A DNA stretch of 64,000 nucleotides from an uncultured Candidatus Saccharibacteria bacterium (GCA_937936045.1 CALGXC010000004.1:186001-250000), one strand, 5' to 3'. Counted from the first letter of the stretch, positions 1 through 8,129 are shown. Notes: generated from the sequence alone by a model not told the origin. Made by a program: numbers and translations.

Positions 1-1
1 T

Positions 2-559
2 CCAATTGACGTTCCAAAACAAGAAGTCATCACCAAAGATAACGTCACTGTCGGCGTTGACGCGGTGGTCTATTTCCGAGTCATCAACGCGCCAAAAGCC
101 GTGTTGGAAACTACGAACTATATTTACGCGACTAGCCAATTTGCCCAAGCAGCACTGCGCGACGTCACCGGTAACGTTGATATGGACGATTTGCTTGCTA
201 AGCGCGAAGAAATTTCCCAGCAGATCAAGGAAATTGTTGATGCTGAAACCGACAAATGGGGCATCGATGTCGAGAACGTTAAGATTCAGAATATCGAACT
301 TCCTGGCGACATGAAGCGTGCCATGGCCAAACAAGCCGAGGCAGAACGTGAGCGCCGCGCCAACATCATCAACGCTGACGGCGAAAAAGCCGCAGCCGAG
401 ACATTAGCTCAGGCCGCAGAAATCCTAGCAAAAACTCAAGGCGCTATCAATCTGCGAACACTAAACACCTTAGAGCGAATCTCCACCGAGCCAAGCCAAA
501 AGACAATGATGTTATTCCCTATCGAACTAATCGACGCAATTCGTGGCGATAAAAAATAG
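2..559 (+). CDS. Slipin/stomatin-like SPFH-domain protein (5'-truncated by window edge)
   Basis: The reading frame is open from base 2 and ends at a TAA-rich junction with stop TAG at 557-559, so the start lies outside the window. The visible 185 residues show the stomatin core (QEVITKDNVTVGVDAVVYFR, then AQAALRDVTGNVDMDDLL) and the Ala/Glu-rich helix with EAERERRANIINADGE. That helix is typical of prokaryotic slipins, which form oligomeric membrane-microdomain scaffolds. The N-terminal membrane anchor and any NfeD partner would be upstream and are not visible. It converges with the minus-strand operon at 563. Confidence 0.9.
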   Translation, partial: PIDVPKQEVITKDNVTVGVDAVVYFRVINAPKAVLETTNYIYATSQFAQAALRDVTGNVDMDDLLAKREEISQQIKEIVDAETDKWGIDVENVKIQNIELPGDMKRAMAKQAEAERERRANIINADGEKAAAETLAQAAEILAKTQGAINLRTLNTLERISTEPSQKTMMLFPIELIDAIRGDKK

Positions 560-562
560 AAC

Positions 563-1411
563 TTACCAAGATTTCTTTCTATAATCACTTTTGCCGCGAT
601 TTTTCTCGTAATCTTCATTATGTCTATTTTGCTGGTTACGCTCAACGCGCTTCTTCTGAGCCTTATTAGCGTTATCTTCAAGCTTCTTCATTTTCTGTTC
701 AGTATCCTTCAAATCCTTGGTAGAGCTGTCTTTCTCGTCAGTTTGTGTTATCTTGTCATCGTTCCTGCGCTGCTTTGCGGAACTTGACTTGACCTTAATT
801 CGTTTTTCAATGTTACGTACGTCCCGGCTATTGTCACCAGAATTACCACTTCCTTGCTGATTGTCGTTTTCTTTGTCATCAGAATCGTTGCTATTATCAC
901 TTTCTGTCATCTTATTATGAAACCTGACGTTACAACTATCTTCACCGTCATAAAGAACCGCCTTAGCATCGTCATATTTCAAAATTGCGGCATCGTATTT
1001 TTTCTCCGATAGCAGTCTATCAGCCTGCTGCTCAATACTCAATGCTAAATTAATACGTACATCACACTCTTTTACCTCAGGTACAGACTCTAAAGCTTGG
1101 CGAAATTTTCCTTCGGATTGATCATATTTTCCAGATTTGAAATAAGCATTGCCTTGATTAAAATAAACTTTGTACGGCTCCATCCAATTCGCCCAAGTCA
1201 GCGGCTGCAACCATGAGATCGCACTATCATTCTGGGATTGACCGTAATTCATATGCGCAACGCCAGACAGTATGGGAAGACTTAGCATTTTTATTGTAAT
1301 CAACATCACTACACCAACCGGTAATGACGAAAATAGGAATAATTTCTTACGCTTGCGTAATCGTATCCCCTCAAAATCTAATTTTGCTAAATCAAAAGGT
1401 CTTCTATTCAT
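563..1411 (-). CDS. Membrane-anchored TPR protein, BatC-like
   Basis: A 282-aa protein with a membrane segment at about residues 24-45. A TPR-like region follows (residues ~85-165, with NQGNAYFKSGKYDQSEGKFR and a second KKYDAAILKYDDA helix pair). The tail from ~170 is very hydrophilic, Lys/Asp/Asn-rich and probably disordered. It is the last gene of the MoxR-DUF58-VWA operon and overlaps the preceding VWA gene by 4 bases. In Bat-type operons a TPR protein (BatC) occupies this place and is thought to assemble with the VWA membrane proteins. The role here is inferred from context and the TPR pattern. Confidence 0.7.
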   Translation of the reverse strand: MNRRPFDLAKLDFEGIRLRKRKKLFLFSSLPVGVVMLITIKMLSLPILSGVAHMNYGQSQNDSAISWLQPLTWANWMEPYKVYFNQGNAYFKSGKYDQSEGKFRQALESVPEVKECDVRINLALSIEQQADRLLSEKKYDAAILKYDDAKAVLYDGEDSCNVRFHNKMTESDNSNDSDDKENDNQQGSGNSGDNSRDVRNIEKRIKVKSSSAKQRRNDDKITQTDEKDSSTKDLKDTEQKMKKLEDNANKAQKKRVERNQQNRHNEDYEKNRGKSDYRKKSW

Positions 1412-2436
1412 AACTTACTCCGTTTTTGTTGACGCCTTAAATTCTGAAACGTATGATAAATAGCTCCTGCATCAAAGCATATCAATAGCAAGATTAGTGG
1501 CATAAGCATCCACGAAATATCATCATACGAAGACGCGTCCTTATTTTGACGAACGATTGAGCCTACATCAATAGCCTTCGTTATTCCTTCTATCTCGCCC
1601 GGTTTAGTACGATGGATGTATTTAATTCCCGCTTGATCAGCGATATTTTTTAAGTTTGCTTCGTCTATTTTCGACAAAGCATCGGGCGCTGGATAATTGC
1701 CCGTACTAAGATCCTTGATAAATTCTTGACTATCCAATTGGTATTTTGTACCCCAAAAGGGGCCGTGCATTTTACCGCCAGAGCTCGTGCCATAGCCAAG
1801 GACTGCGCCGCCTTTGATATATTTTTTTATAGGACTAAATGATTTGGGCTTCTCTTCCTCTGTTTGCTCGCCATCGCCTAGATAAAATAACACTAGTCCC
1901 CGACCAGGAGACACCTTACTAACGCGAGATAATTCTTTCTCTGTTATCTCTAATGGCATATCGATTGAACTGCCCTTGCCATAAAATTCATATTGTGGCT
2001 GTATAGTGTCAACTATTGAAGCTAGTGTTGAAGTGTCTGAGGTTAAAGGTAGCGCTACATATGCGCTAGTGTCAAAAATCACCACACTAAACCGAGCCCC
2101 CACCAGCTTGGCGGCAATGTCTTTTACATCTTTTCTAATCCCCTCTAATCGCTCTTTATTTCCATCATAATCCATCGCCTTGACACTATACGTAGCGTCA
2201 ATTATAAAAAATACGTCTAGCGATGCATTACCAGTATGCTTCGACACGCCAGGAATAGATGGACGCAAGAAAGCCAGTAATATTAGGATAATTATCGCCA
2301 AGCGACGCATCCAACTTTTACGAGCAGTCTTGTTTATTACAATAAGCCAAACGCAGAATATGCCTATTGGTAAAAATATAATCGCCAAAATCCACCACGA
2401 TAAAAGCGGCTGTAAAATCATATGCGCAATCTCCAT
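1408..2436 (-). CDS. VWA-domain membrane protein, BatB-like, with altered MIDAS
   Basis: A 342-aa protein with two N-terminal membrane helices (about residues 12-33 and 44-60), a VWA domain from ~70 to 290, and a C-terminal helix (~305-325). The metal-site motif is DATYS instead of the classical DxSxS, so Thr replaces the first Ser and metal binding may differ. It overlaps the upstream VWA gene by 19 bases and the TPR gene by 4, implying one transcript. BatA/BatB-type VWA pairs with MoxR ATPases are thought to form membrane-associated chaperone or stress complexes. The substrate is unknown. Confidence 0.8.
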   Translation of the reverse strand: MEIAHMILQPLLSWWILAIIFLPIGIFCVWLIVINKTARKSWMRRLAIIILILLAFLRPSIPGVSKHTGNASLDVFFIIDATYSVKAMDYDGNKERLEGIRKDVKDIAAKLVGARFSVVIFDTSAYVALPLTSDTSTLASIVDTIQPQYEFYGKGSSIDMPLEITEKELSRVSKVSPGRGLVLFYLGDGEQTEEEKPKSFSPIKKYIKGGAVLGYGTSSGGKMHGPFWGTKYQLDSQEFIKDLSTGNYPAPDALSKIDEANLKNIADQAGIKYIHRTKPGEIEGITKAIDVGSIVRQNKDASSYDDISWMLMPLILLLICFDAGAIYHTFQNLRRQQKRSKL

Positions 2437-3452
2437 GAAATTATCATTAAAGCAACAAAGCTAATTAGCAAAATAGCTAAAAATATTACTGTCTGATCAC
2501 TGTAAACTATCCGTGGAGTTCCCTTAAATCGCGTTGCCTCCTGCTCTGTAACTTTATCGATGATAGATGATACAGCGCCAATATCAGTCATTTTATAATA
2601 ATCGCCATTCGTCAGCAACATCGACTCCTTGAACTCTTTGACTTTTTCCGATGTAGATCCATATTTGCCACCTGTTGAATAATCTGCCGGATTAATACCG
2701 TAAACGCGAATGTCTTTATCTTTGGCATATTCAGCCGCCTCCTTTAATGTAACTACTGGCCTTCCCGCCAGGTAATTATCAGTCCCAAATATTATCGACC
2801 GCGAACGTTTATGATCTAGCTTGTCAAAACGATTGACACAACCAGCCAACCCATCTCCAATTAGCGATGAGCCATCTCCCTCATATACGCCACTTATCAA
2901 ATCATATATGCGCTTTGTCTTCTCGGAGTTATACTTACCGCTAAAAGAATACTTAAATGCTTCAGCAGCAGATTCAAGCTGTTTTGTTACAAAATCATAA
3001 TCGTCCGTCAGAGGAAAAACAACAACCGGCGAGCTATCAAACAACACCAGACCAATTCTCTCACCTTTAAATCCTTTAGAAAGCTCTGCGTAGACTCTCA
3101 AGATCTCAGAGTCAGCTTCATACATAGATCCAGAAACATCTAGACATAGCATAATATCACGATTGCGTGACTCCGGCTCAATCACCGTCTTTGTTGTCGG
3201 TCTCCCCGCCAAGATAATAATCATAACAACAGACATGGCGACTATCAATAAAGCTACCGATATCAGATGTTTGTATCGCCTAAAGTATTTTTGATATTCA
3301 GGCAATCGGATTAATCTATAAGAATTAGCTACTGGTAAAGAAGTTCCCGCAATTTTAGGTTGGCGTTTCTTATTACGCAATCGCGAGACAGCACCCGCAA
3401 TCACCAACACCAATATCAGTAATAACGACAACCACCAAGCTACTAGTTCCAT
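2418..3452 (-). CDS. VWA-domain membrane protein, BatA-like
   Basis: A 344-aa protein. It has an N-terminal membrane helix (residues ~3-22), a second helix (~62-84), a VWA domain with an intact DVSGSM MIDAS loop near residue 104, and a C-terminal helix (~320-340). This is the BatA topology: a cytoplasmic or periplasmic VWA domain held between membrane anchors. It overlaps its neighbours on both sides, so it is translationally coupled within the MoxR operon. The intact MIDAS contrasts with the DATYS form in the next gene, suggesting the two VWA proteins have different roles in one complex. Confidence 0.85.
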   Translation of the reverse strand: MELVAWWLSLLLILVLVIAGAVSRLRNKKRQPKIAGTSLPVANSYRLIRLPEYQKYFRRYKHLISVALLIVAMSVVMIIILAGRPTTKTVIEPESRNRDIMLCLDVSGSMYEADSEILRVYAELSKGFKGERIGLVLFDSSPVVVFPLTDDYDFVTKQLESAAEAFKYSFSGKYNSEKTKRIYDLISGVYEGDGSSLIGDGLAGCVNRFDKLDHKRSRSIIFGTDNYLAGRPVVTLKEAAEYAKDKDIRVYGINPADYSTGGKYGSTSEKVKEFKESMLLTNGDYYKMTDIGAVSSIIDKVTEQEATRFKGTPRIVYSDQTVIFLAILLISFVALMIISWRLRI

Positions 3453-3922
3453 TCAGCCACCACCTTTTTGGATAGCTCTAATGCTTCATGGACATTTCCG
3501 CGCTCAACAGCAGCAAACTCTGGCATATAAAATTGTTCAATAGCCTTAGTCAATTCGCTGTATCGCGTCTTTTTCAAATCGTTCAGCGTCAAAGTATCAA
3601 CTCGATGCCCGCGCGTCTCAAATACAAACATTCGCAAAAGATAGCTCAATTTCTGATGAACCTGACGCGCAGACAATTTCTTTGTCGTGTATTTTTGCTC
3701 CACTTCATCGATCAGCGTCTGATATTTCGCCTTGAGATTAGTCAAATCTGGCGGAATATATGGTCTCGGCTTTAATGTTGCCAATGTCTGCTGTTTTCTG
3801 CGCCTCGTACTGAAAAACACAAAAAAATACCACGCCACCAATAAGACAAGCAAGATCAATCCAATTACTAGCCAAATCGGCTGATAATCCACCCATTCAC
3901 GCAATTCTAATTTATTTGACAT
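3443..3922 (-). CDS. Membrane protein of the MoxR/VWA operon (DUF4381-like position)
   Basis: About 159 aa with one membrane helix (near residues 15-37) and a basic, helical cytoplasmic tail. The start at 3922 is preferred over the ATG at 3955 because a GGAGA site lies upstream of it and the overlap with DUF58 is then only 11 bases. In related operons a DUF4381-type or BatD-like membrane protein occupies the slot between DUF58 and the first VWA gene. Sequence similarity to those families is not obvious by eye, so only the position and topology support the comparison. Confidence 0.6.
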   Translation of the reverse strand: MSNKLELREWVDYQPIWLVIGLILLVLLVAWYFFVFFSTRRRKQQTLATLKPRPYIPPDLTNLKAKYQTLIDEVEQKYTTKKLSARQVHQKLSYLLRMFVFETRGHRVDTLTLNDLKKTRYSELTKAIEQFYMPEFAAVERGNVHEALELSKKVVAEWN

Positions 3923-4787
3923 GCCGTTGTCTCTCCAATATCTTAAATAATTCACTAACTACATTACGATCACCAGAAACATAGCCACTAACTATCCCTA
4001 ATCTATCAAGCGTTTTTGTATGCGATAGTCTAAGCTGATTTCGATAATTATTAAATTCCTGTAGAATCTGCCCCTGCTTACGGATAAAATACGGTAAACT
4101 AGCCAGTCCATCAATATCGTACGATTCATGATTACAATTTAGGCCTGAATAGTCACCGATAGTCACCCAAATAATCTCATGTTGCGCTCGCAATCGCCGC
4201 AAAACCTGTTGGCATTCTTCTGTAATCTCACTTTCATCAGTAATAATCACTAGCATCATTTTACGTCGCAGATGCTGTGATATATATTCCAATTGATTAG
4301 CAATTCGGCTCGGCGCAAAGTCCAAATTTGTCGATTTGTGAATTTGCTGCAATAATTGCTCAACATGTGAGTTGCTGCCTTTAAACGACAAGTGATAATT
4401 GCTTCGAGAATCTCCCGCCACCAAACCTACCAAATCGCCATGCTTAAGCGCGATATAGCTTAAAACCCCAGCAATCATCACGCTAACATCACGCTTACTA
4501 TCGCCATCCTCGCTAGTTGCCGCCATACTTCGACCAGTATCAACCACTAACAAAATATTATGCTTACGCACCGCCACATATCGCCTGATTCTAGTACTAC
4601 CGCTACGCGCCGTTGCCCGCCAATCAATATCCTTGATATCATCACCTGGCAGATATTCACGTAGGTCATCAAAGTCCAAACTACGCCCCTTAAAAACAGA
4701 ACCGTATTGCCCCTCTAAAAGGCCTCTCACTTTCTCATGAGCGTGCAGAGTCATCTTAGCTTTGACTTTGACAAGTAGACTTGGCAT
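3912..4787 (-). CDS. DUF58 domain protein
   Basis: A 291-aa protein with the DUF58 signature block GSVFKGRSLDFDDLREYLPG at residues ~30-50, followed by DDIKDIDWRATARSG and a VWA-like fold whose first metal-site residues read DTGRSM. DUF58 proteins almost always accompany a MoxR AAA ATPase, as here. They are regarded as its adaptor or VWA partner. The gene starts one base after the MoxR stop, so the two are co-translated. No membrane helix is seen, so it should be cytoplasmic. Confidence 0.9.
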   Translation of the reverse strand: MPSLLVKVKAKMTLHAHEKVRGLLEGQYGSVFKGRSLDFDDLREYLPGDDIKDIDWRATARSGSTRIRRYVAVRKHNILLVVDTGRSMAATSEDGDSKRDVSVMIAGVLSYIALKHGDLVGLVAGDSRSNYHLSFKGSNSHVEQLLQQIHKSTNLDFAPSRIANQLEYISQHLRRKMMLVIITDESEITEECQQVLRRLRAQHEIIWVTIGDYSGLNCNHESYDIDGLASLPYFIRKQGQILQEFNNYRNQLRLSHTKTLDRLGIVSGYVSGDRNVVSELFKILERQRHVK

Positions 4788-4788
4788 A

Positions 4789-5904
4789 TTATGGAGCAGT
4801 TACGGCGTTAAAAATTGCATCAATAATGGCTTCAGCATGGATTTGGTCAGCCACAGCCTCAAAATTCAAAATAATACGATGTCGCAATACACTGTATCGC
4901 AGCTGTTTGACGTCTTCTGGAATTACATAATCGCGACCACTCATTAGCGCCAATGCCTTAGCAACTTGCAAAAACGCAATACTAGCACGTGGACTTCCGC
5001 CATATTGAACATAGCGTGCCATATCAGGTGAAATGACAGACCCCGGGTTGCGAGTAGCCGACACGATCTGCACAATATACGACTTGACTGAATCGTCGAT
5101 ATATACTTTTTTCACCAACTTCTGCAAGGTTTCAATGGCAGACAATTCCACTTGCGGCAAATCACTAGCATCCAAATCCGCTCCCAATTTGCCAGACTCA
5201 ATGCGTTTAAGAATCTCCAATTCCTCCCCAGAGTCTGGATACCACAAAATTTCCTTTAATAGGAATCTGTCCAGTTGCGCCTCTGGCAATTCATAAGTAC
5301 CTTCTTGTTCGATCGGGTTTTGAGTAGCTAAAACCATAAACGGTCGCGGTAAATCATAACGCTCACCGCCAATGCTGGTCTGTTTCTCCTGCATCGCTTC
5401 CAGCATAGCACTTTGAGTTTTCGCACTCGAGCGGTTAATCTCATCCAGCAACACGAAATTAGCATGAACCGGCCCGAGCTCAGTTCGGAATTGCCCCTTA
5501 TTATAATCGTAAATCTGAGTTCCGATAATATCACTAGGCAACAAATCTGGTGTGCACTGGATACGCTTAAACGATCCATGGACACTCGCAGCCAACGTCT
5601 GTACCGCCGTAGTTTTTGCGAGCCCCGGTACACTCTCTAGTAAGATGTGACCTCCAGTAATCATACTAACTATAAGCGCCGTGCGAAGATTTTCCTGCCC
5701 AACCACTCGAGAAGAAAACGCCTCAGAAATCGTTTTAATAATCGCCTGCGCGCTACTCAGTTCATCACTAGACAAAACACTAGAACTTGGTCGAAAATCA
5801 GTTGGCGTGACACCTGTCGGCTGCACCATTGGCTGAGGCGGTATTGGCATAGCAGCTGGTTGAGGCGGCTGTTGTAATAATGGGTTAACGTTATTTGGAT
5901 CCAT
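4789..5904 (-). CDS. MoxR-family AAA+ ATPase
   Basis: A 371-aa protein with a Pro/Gln-rich N-terminal ~45 residues and then the MoxR core: a Walker A variant (SVPGLAKT), Walker B (VLLDEINR), sensor 1 (LATQNP) and the C-terminal lid. MoxR ATPases act with VWA proteins as chaperone-like machines for maturing or inserting cofactors in protein complexes. It is the first gene of a six-gene minus-strand operon (563-5904). A GAAAGGA ribosome site lies just upstream of the ATG. Confidence 0.93.
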   Translation of the reverse strand: MDPNNVNPLLQQPPQPAAMPIPPQPMVQPTGVTPTDFRPSSSVLSSDELSSAQAIIKTISEAFSSRVVGQENLRTALIVSMITGGHILLESVPGLAKTTAVQTLAASVHGSFKRIQCTPDLLPSDIIGTQIYDYNKGQFRTELGPVHANFVLLDEINRSSAKTQSAMLEAMQEKQTSIGGERYDLPRPFMVLATQNPIEQEGTYELPEAQLDRFLLKEILWYPDSGEELEILKRIESGKLGADLDASDLPQVELSAIETLQKLVKKVYIDDSVKSYIVQIVSATRNPGSVISPDMARYVQYGGSPRASIAFLQVAKALALMSGRDYVIPEDVKQLRYSVLRHRIILNFEAVADQIHAEAIIDAIFNAVTAP

Positions 5905-5916
5905 ATAGTCCTTTCT

Positions 5917-6570
5917 TTATGTCCAATATTGTGAAATATTCGTTACCAATAATCTACATTCTTCTGGAGTGTAGCTATCTTTTTGTTCAAAATAATGTTC
6001 AGCAGGAAACATATGGGTCATTACGTCAAGCGCGACACTTTTGTCTGTTTGTACATGATAATAATCGGCAGCTAAGCTGTCTACATTGCCGCCTAAGCCA
6101 TAAATGGCTTTATATCGTACACTCTTAAGGTACTCAAGTGCCATCGCAATTTCCAGACGATCTTCTACAATGTCTCCTGTCAATAATAATACCCGACCGT
6201 TCAGCGAGTCTTTTGAAAACTGACCGTATTGGTCGAGCACACGATTAAGATCTGAAAATGCCTGACGTTTTGCGTCCTCTAATACTCCGTGAGATTCCAT
6301 TTCAATTCCATCGCGCTGAACTTTTTCTAAATCAGGACTCCACGTAAATATTCCCGCTGGGTCAATAAGTCCCATAGGTCTCGGGTCACCCGGAATAGTT
6401 ATCCGACGACTAAGTAAAGGAAACACCCAAGCATTAATTTCGCTAGCCAAGCCAATACACGCCGTCAAAGATTCTTCCCTCAATGCAATCACCACAGCTT
6501 CTTGACCCTTTAACTCCATTAAACGATCAGCCAGTATCTTACCCAATTCAATACGATTCACGTAATACAT
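5917..6570 (-). CDS. Phosphoribosyltransferase-like protein
   Basis: A 217-aa soluble protein. The stretch VLLLTGDIVEDRLEIAMAL occupies the position and pattern of the PRPP-binding loop of type I phosphoribosyltransferases (hydrophobic strand, acidic pair, then a helix). The C-terminal ALDVM..FPAEHYFE is also typical of predicted PRTases of this class. The classical DD-GTGAT loop is degenerate, so catalysis is uncertain. It has a TATAAT box at 6581-6586 only ten bases before the ATG and thus a very short leader. It ends 12 bases before the MoxR start, so it may be co-transcribed with that operon. Confidence 0.55.
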   Translation of the reverse strand: MYYVNRIELGKILADRLMELKGQEAVVIALREESLTACIGLASEINAWVFPLLSRRITIPGDPRPMGLIDPAGIFTWSPDLEKVQRDGIEMESHGVLEDAKRQAFSDLNRVLDQYGQFSKDSLNGRVLLLTGDIVEDRLEIAMALEYLKSVRYKAIYGLGGNVDSLAADYYHVQTDKSVALDVMTHMFPAEHYFEQKDSYTPEECRLLVTNISQYWT

Positions 6571-6601
6571 ATTGCTTATGATTATACACTAAAAATAATA
6601 A

Positions 6602-6631
6602 AAACACTCGAAACTTAAACTTCAAGTGTTT
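6602..6631 (-). terminator. Rho-independent terminator of tRNA-Gly(CCC)
   Basis: The 11-bp arms 6602-6612 and 6621-6631 pair with one wobble. On the minus strand the hairpin is followed by a T-rich tract (6591-6601). It lies about 20 bases past the tRNA 3' end. Confidence 0.7.
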
Positions 6632-6651
6632 GCCAATTTAATAAATCGTGA

Positions 6652-6726
6652 TGGTGCGGATGGGGAGAGTCGAACTCCCATCTCAACCTTGGGAAGGTCA
6701 CATAATAGCCGCTATACGACACCCGC
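6652..6726 (-). tRNA. tRNA-Gly (anticodon CCC), CCA encoded
   Basis: On the minus strand the acceptor arms GCGGGTG and CATCCGC pair fully (one G-T). The anticodon loop is TTCCCAA, giving CCC, and the T loop is the usual TTCGACT. The discriminator A is at 6655 and the CCA end (6652-6654) is encoded. A TTGTCG-17-TATAAT promoter precedes it. Confidence 0.93.
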
Positions 6727-6736
6727 GCTCGATAAA

Positions 6737-6765
6737 ATTATAACACCCTTGCCAGATAGCGACAA
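6737..6765 (-). promoter_or_regulatory. Promoter of tRNA-Gly(CCC)
   Basis: On the minus strand, TTGTCG (6760-6765) and TATAAT (6737-6742) are separated by 17 bases. The -10 box lies about 10 bases before the mature tRNA. It overlaps the opposing tRNA-Phe promoter. Confidence 0.7.
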
Positions 6766-6777
6766 CTTTAGTACAAT
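6749..6777 (+). promoter_or_regulatory. Promoter of tRNA-Phe
   Basis: TTGCCA (6749-6754), 17-base spacer, TACAAT (6772-6777), 16 bases before the tRNA. The same spacing and the same TACAAT box recur before the next tRNA. Confidence 0.7.
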
Positions 6778-6793
6778 TAAATAGCAAGTTTGT

Positions 6794-6869
6794 GGCTCTT
6801 TAGCTCAGTTGGTAGAGCAGAGGCCTGAAGAGCCTTGTGTCCCCAGTTCAAGTCTGGGAGGAGCCACCA
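6794..6869 (+). tRNA. tRNA-Phe (anticodon GAA), CCA encoded
   Basis: Acceptor arms GGCTCTT and AGGAGCC pair. The anticodon loop CTGAAGA gives GAA. The T loop TTCAAGT and the D loop AGTTGGTA are normal. Discriminator A is at 6866 and CCA at 6867-6869. Confidence 0.94.
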
Positions 6870-6873
6870 AATA

Positions 6874-6902
6874 TTGCATTTCATTCACGACTTTGTTACA
6901 AT
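6874..6902 (+). promoter_or_regulatory. Promoter of tRNA-Gly(GCC)
   Basis: TTGCAT (6874-6879), 17-base spacer, TACAAT (6897-6902), 16 bases before the tRNA. The layout is the same as for tRNA-Phe, so each tRNA seems to be transcribed separately. Confidence 0.7.
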
Positions 6903-6918
6903 AAATCGTGAACAACAT

Positions 6919-6994
6919 GCGGGTATAGCTCAGTTGTTAGAGCGCTTCCTTGCCATGGAAGAGGCCAGGAGTTAGAGTCTCCTTACCCGCACCA
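6919..6994 (+). tRNA. tRNA-Gly (anticodon GCC), host copy and phage attachment site
   Basis: All arms pair: acceptor GCGGGTA/TACCCGC, anticodon loop TTGCCAT giving GCC, T stem AGGAG/CTCCT. The elbow is unusual. The T loop is TTAGAGT, so C56 is A, and the D loop is AGTTGTTA, so G19 is T. The two changes together restore a Watson-Crick 19-56 pair. The CCA is encoded (6992-6994). The prophage begins directly after it, and the last 57 bases are repeated at 40898-40954. Confidence 0.92.
6938..6994 (+). repeat. attL: 57-bp core repeat
   Basis: Positions 6938-6994 are identical to 40898-40954 and cover the tRNA-Gly anticodon arm, T arm, acceptor end and CCA. Identity stops at 6995/40955 on one side and at the D-loop base 6937/40897 on the other. 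Across the whole tRNA only three bases differ, all in the D arm. This is the expected product of integrase-mediated insertion at a tRNA 3' end. Confidence 0.92.
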
Positions 6995-7034
6995 ATGAAT
7001 TTGGTACCGTAAACAATTCGTGATTTTGTTAAAT

Positions 7035-7056
7035 AGACGTTTAGGCGTCTTTTTTG
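7035..7056 (+). terminator. Terminator downstream of tRNA-Gly
   Basis: A 5-bp stem (7035-7039/7046-7050) followed by six T. It lies about 40 bases past the tRNA, on the prophage side, and probably replaces the host terminator lost by the insertion. Confidence 0.6.
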
Positions 7057-7092
7057 TTTGTTTTTAAGCTCGCCTTGCGGGTTATTTTTCGT

Positions 7093-7130
7093 AAAAGAGA
7101 GGCATGCACCGCAAGGCATGCCTCTCTTTT
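7093..7130 (+). terminator. Strong bidirectional hairpin at the prophage left edge
   Basis: A perfect 15-bp inverted repeat (7093-7107 and 7116-7130) with an 8-base loop. The arms start in AAAA and end in TTTT, so it could stop transcription from both sides. It would insulate the prophage from tRNA read-through. Confidence 0.7.
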
Positions 7131-7325
7131 GTTACTCCAACCGGGACAACTAACGGGTTTAGCTGTTCCGCAGGGTTAGCAAAACTCCTGATGGAAATGT
7201 TGAGAACGTTAACAATTTGACTTTTGCAAACAACAATCACCTTCCGATATTTAAGCGAACGGCCGAAATAATAATCACAAGCGGCGACAGAGAGCTCAAT
7301 ACCGGAAGGCTGATAATAAAAAGAA

Positions 7326-7859
7326 ATGGAGGTACAAACCGTTCGTATCATACGCATGGTCCTCGTGATAGCAATAGCAGCACTACTCATGCCAGCGGCT
7401 AAACAGCCCCAGGAAGAGATGGCAGCACCATTATCACACAATAACGAGATTCAGAAACAGCAGACTATCAAGCCTGCTGAAAAACCTCAGCAGACGATAT
7501 CACCAAAGCCTCAGACAGTTTTGGCGGTGTCCGAAGCAGAACCGCCAAGCACTAAGTACGACTTGATGCGTGCCGCTGGTATTCCCGAAAGCGATTGGAT
7601 ATCAGTAGACTACATCATCGAACACGAAAGTTCTTGGCGGCACAATGTTTGGAACAAAGGCGGCTCTGGCGCATACGGATTGTGCCAGAGCCTGCCAGCG
7701 ACCAAGATGGCATCTGCGGGAGATGACTACATAACAAATCCCGTTACGCAGCTACGCTGGTGTCACAATTACGCCATCAGCCGATATGGTAGTTGGCAGG
7801 CAGCCGCCGCGTTCTGGAAACGTACCGACCCGCGTCCCTACCCGGGACATTGGTGGTAA
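7326..7859 (+). CDS. Secreted lytic transglycosylase (SLT/Rpf-like)
   Basis: A 177-aa protein with an N-terminal hydrophobic segment (~residues 8-24) that reads as a signal peptide or anchor. A Pro/Gln-rich linker (~30-75) leads to a lysozyme-like domain. The likely catalytic Glu is E101 in IIEHESSW, followed by GSGAYGLCQSLP and a C-terminal AAAFWKR..PGHWW. This pattern is seen in the small actinobacterial-type transglycosylases and resuscitation-factor-like proteins that cleave peptidoglycan glycan strands. It is the first prophage gene, far from the endolysin, so it may serve entry or be expressed separately. ATG 7326 lacks a clear ribosome site; ATG 7356 is an alternative. The 195 bases upstream hold imperfect hairpins (for example around 7141-7173) but no clear promoter. 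Confidence 0.8.
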   Translation: MEVQTVRIIRMVLVIAIAALLMPAAKQPQEEMAAPLSHNNEIQKQQTIKPAEKPQQTISPKPQTVLAVSEAEPPSTKYDLMRAAGIPESDWISVDYIIEHESSWRHNVWNKGGSGAYGLCQSLPATKMASAGDDYITNPVTQLRWCHNYAISRYGSWQAAAAFWKRTDPRPYPGHWW

Positions 7860-7895
7860 TAAACAACAAAAACAGCCGGAAAGGAGATCAACTCT

Positions 7896-8129
7896 ATGGG
7901 CAAACTTAAAACAGCAATCAACAACGTAACTGTCTTTTTGGACAATGCCTGGACTATCATGGTCCGCGCCGCAGAGATAGTAGCGGGAATAAAGCTCTTT
8001 GGAGTCCAGTACATGGAAACCGCAATCGGGACTCTACCGATTGCACAAATCCTCGGAGCAATTCTCATTACTGATGTGACTGTCTTTGTTTATTCTCTGC
8101 TTCGCTCGCAAAGTGAAAAGAAGAGATGA
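7896..8129 (+). CDS. Small membrane protein, possible holin
   Basis: A 77-aa protein with one or two hydrophobic helices between residues ~20 and 68 and a short Lys/Arg-rich end. A GGAGA site lies upstream of the ATG. It directly follows the transglycosylase gene and overlaps the next ATG by four bases. Small size, hydrophobicity and position would suit a holin-like partner. No family motif is recognised. Confidence 0.5.
   Translation: MGKLKTAINNVTVFLDNAWTIMVRAAEIVAGIKLFGVQYMETAIGTLPIAQILGAILITDVTVFVYSLLRSQSEKKR

Noticed and set aside
6937..7119. A minus-strand frame ending in GAGKETLTPGLFHGKEAL.
   Set aside because: It is the antisense of tRNA-Gly; the same tail appears on the recombinase only because that gene runs into the second tRNA copy. 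No ribosome site or homologous body.
7082..7441. A 119-aa minus-strand frame at the prophage left edge.
   Set aside because: It runs through the 15-bp hairpin and the transglycosylase signal sequence, has no ribosome site and looks like a shadow.
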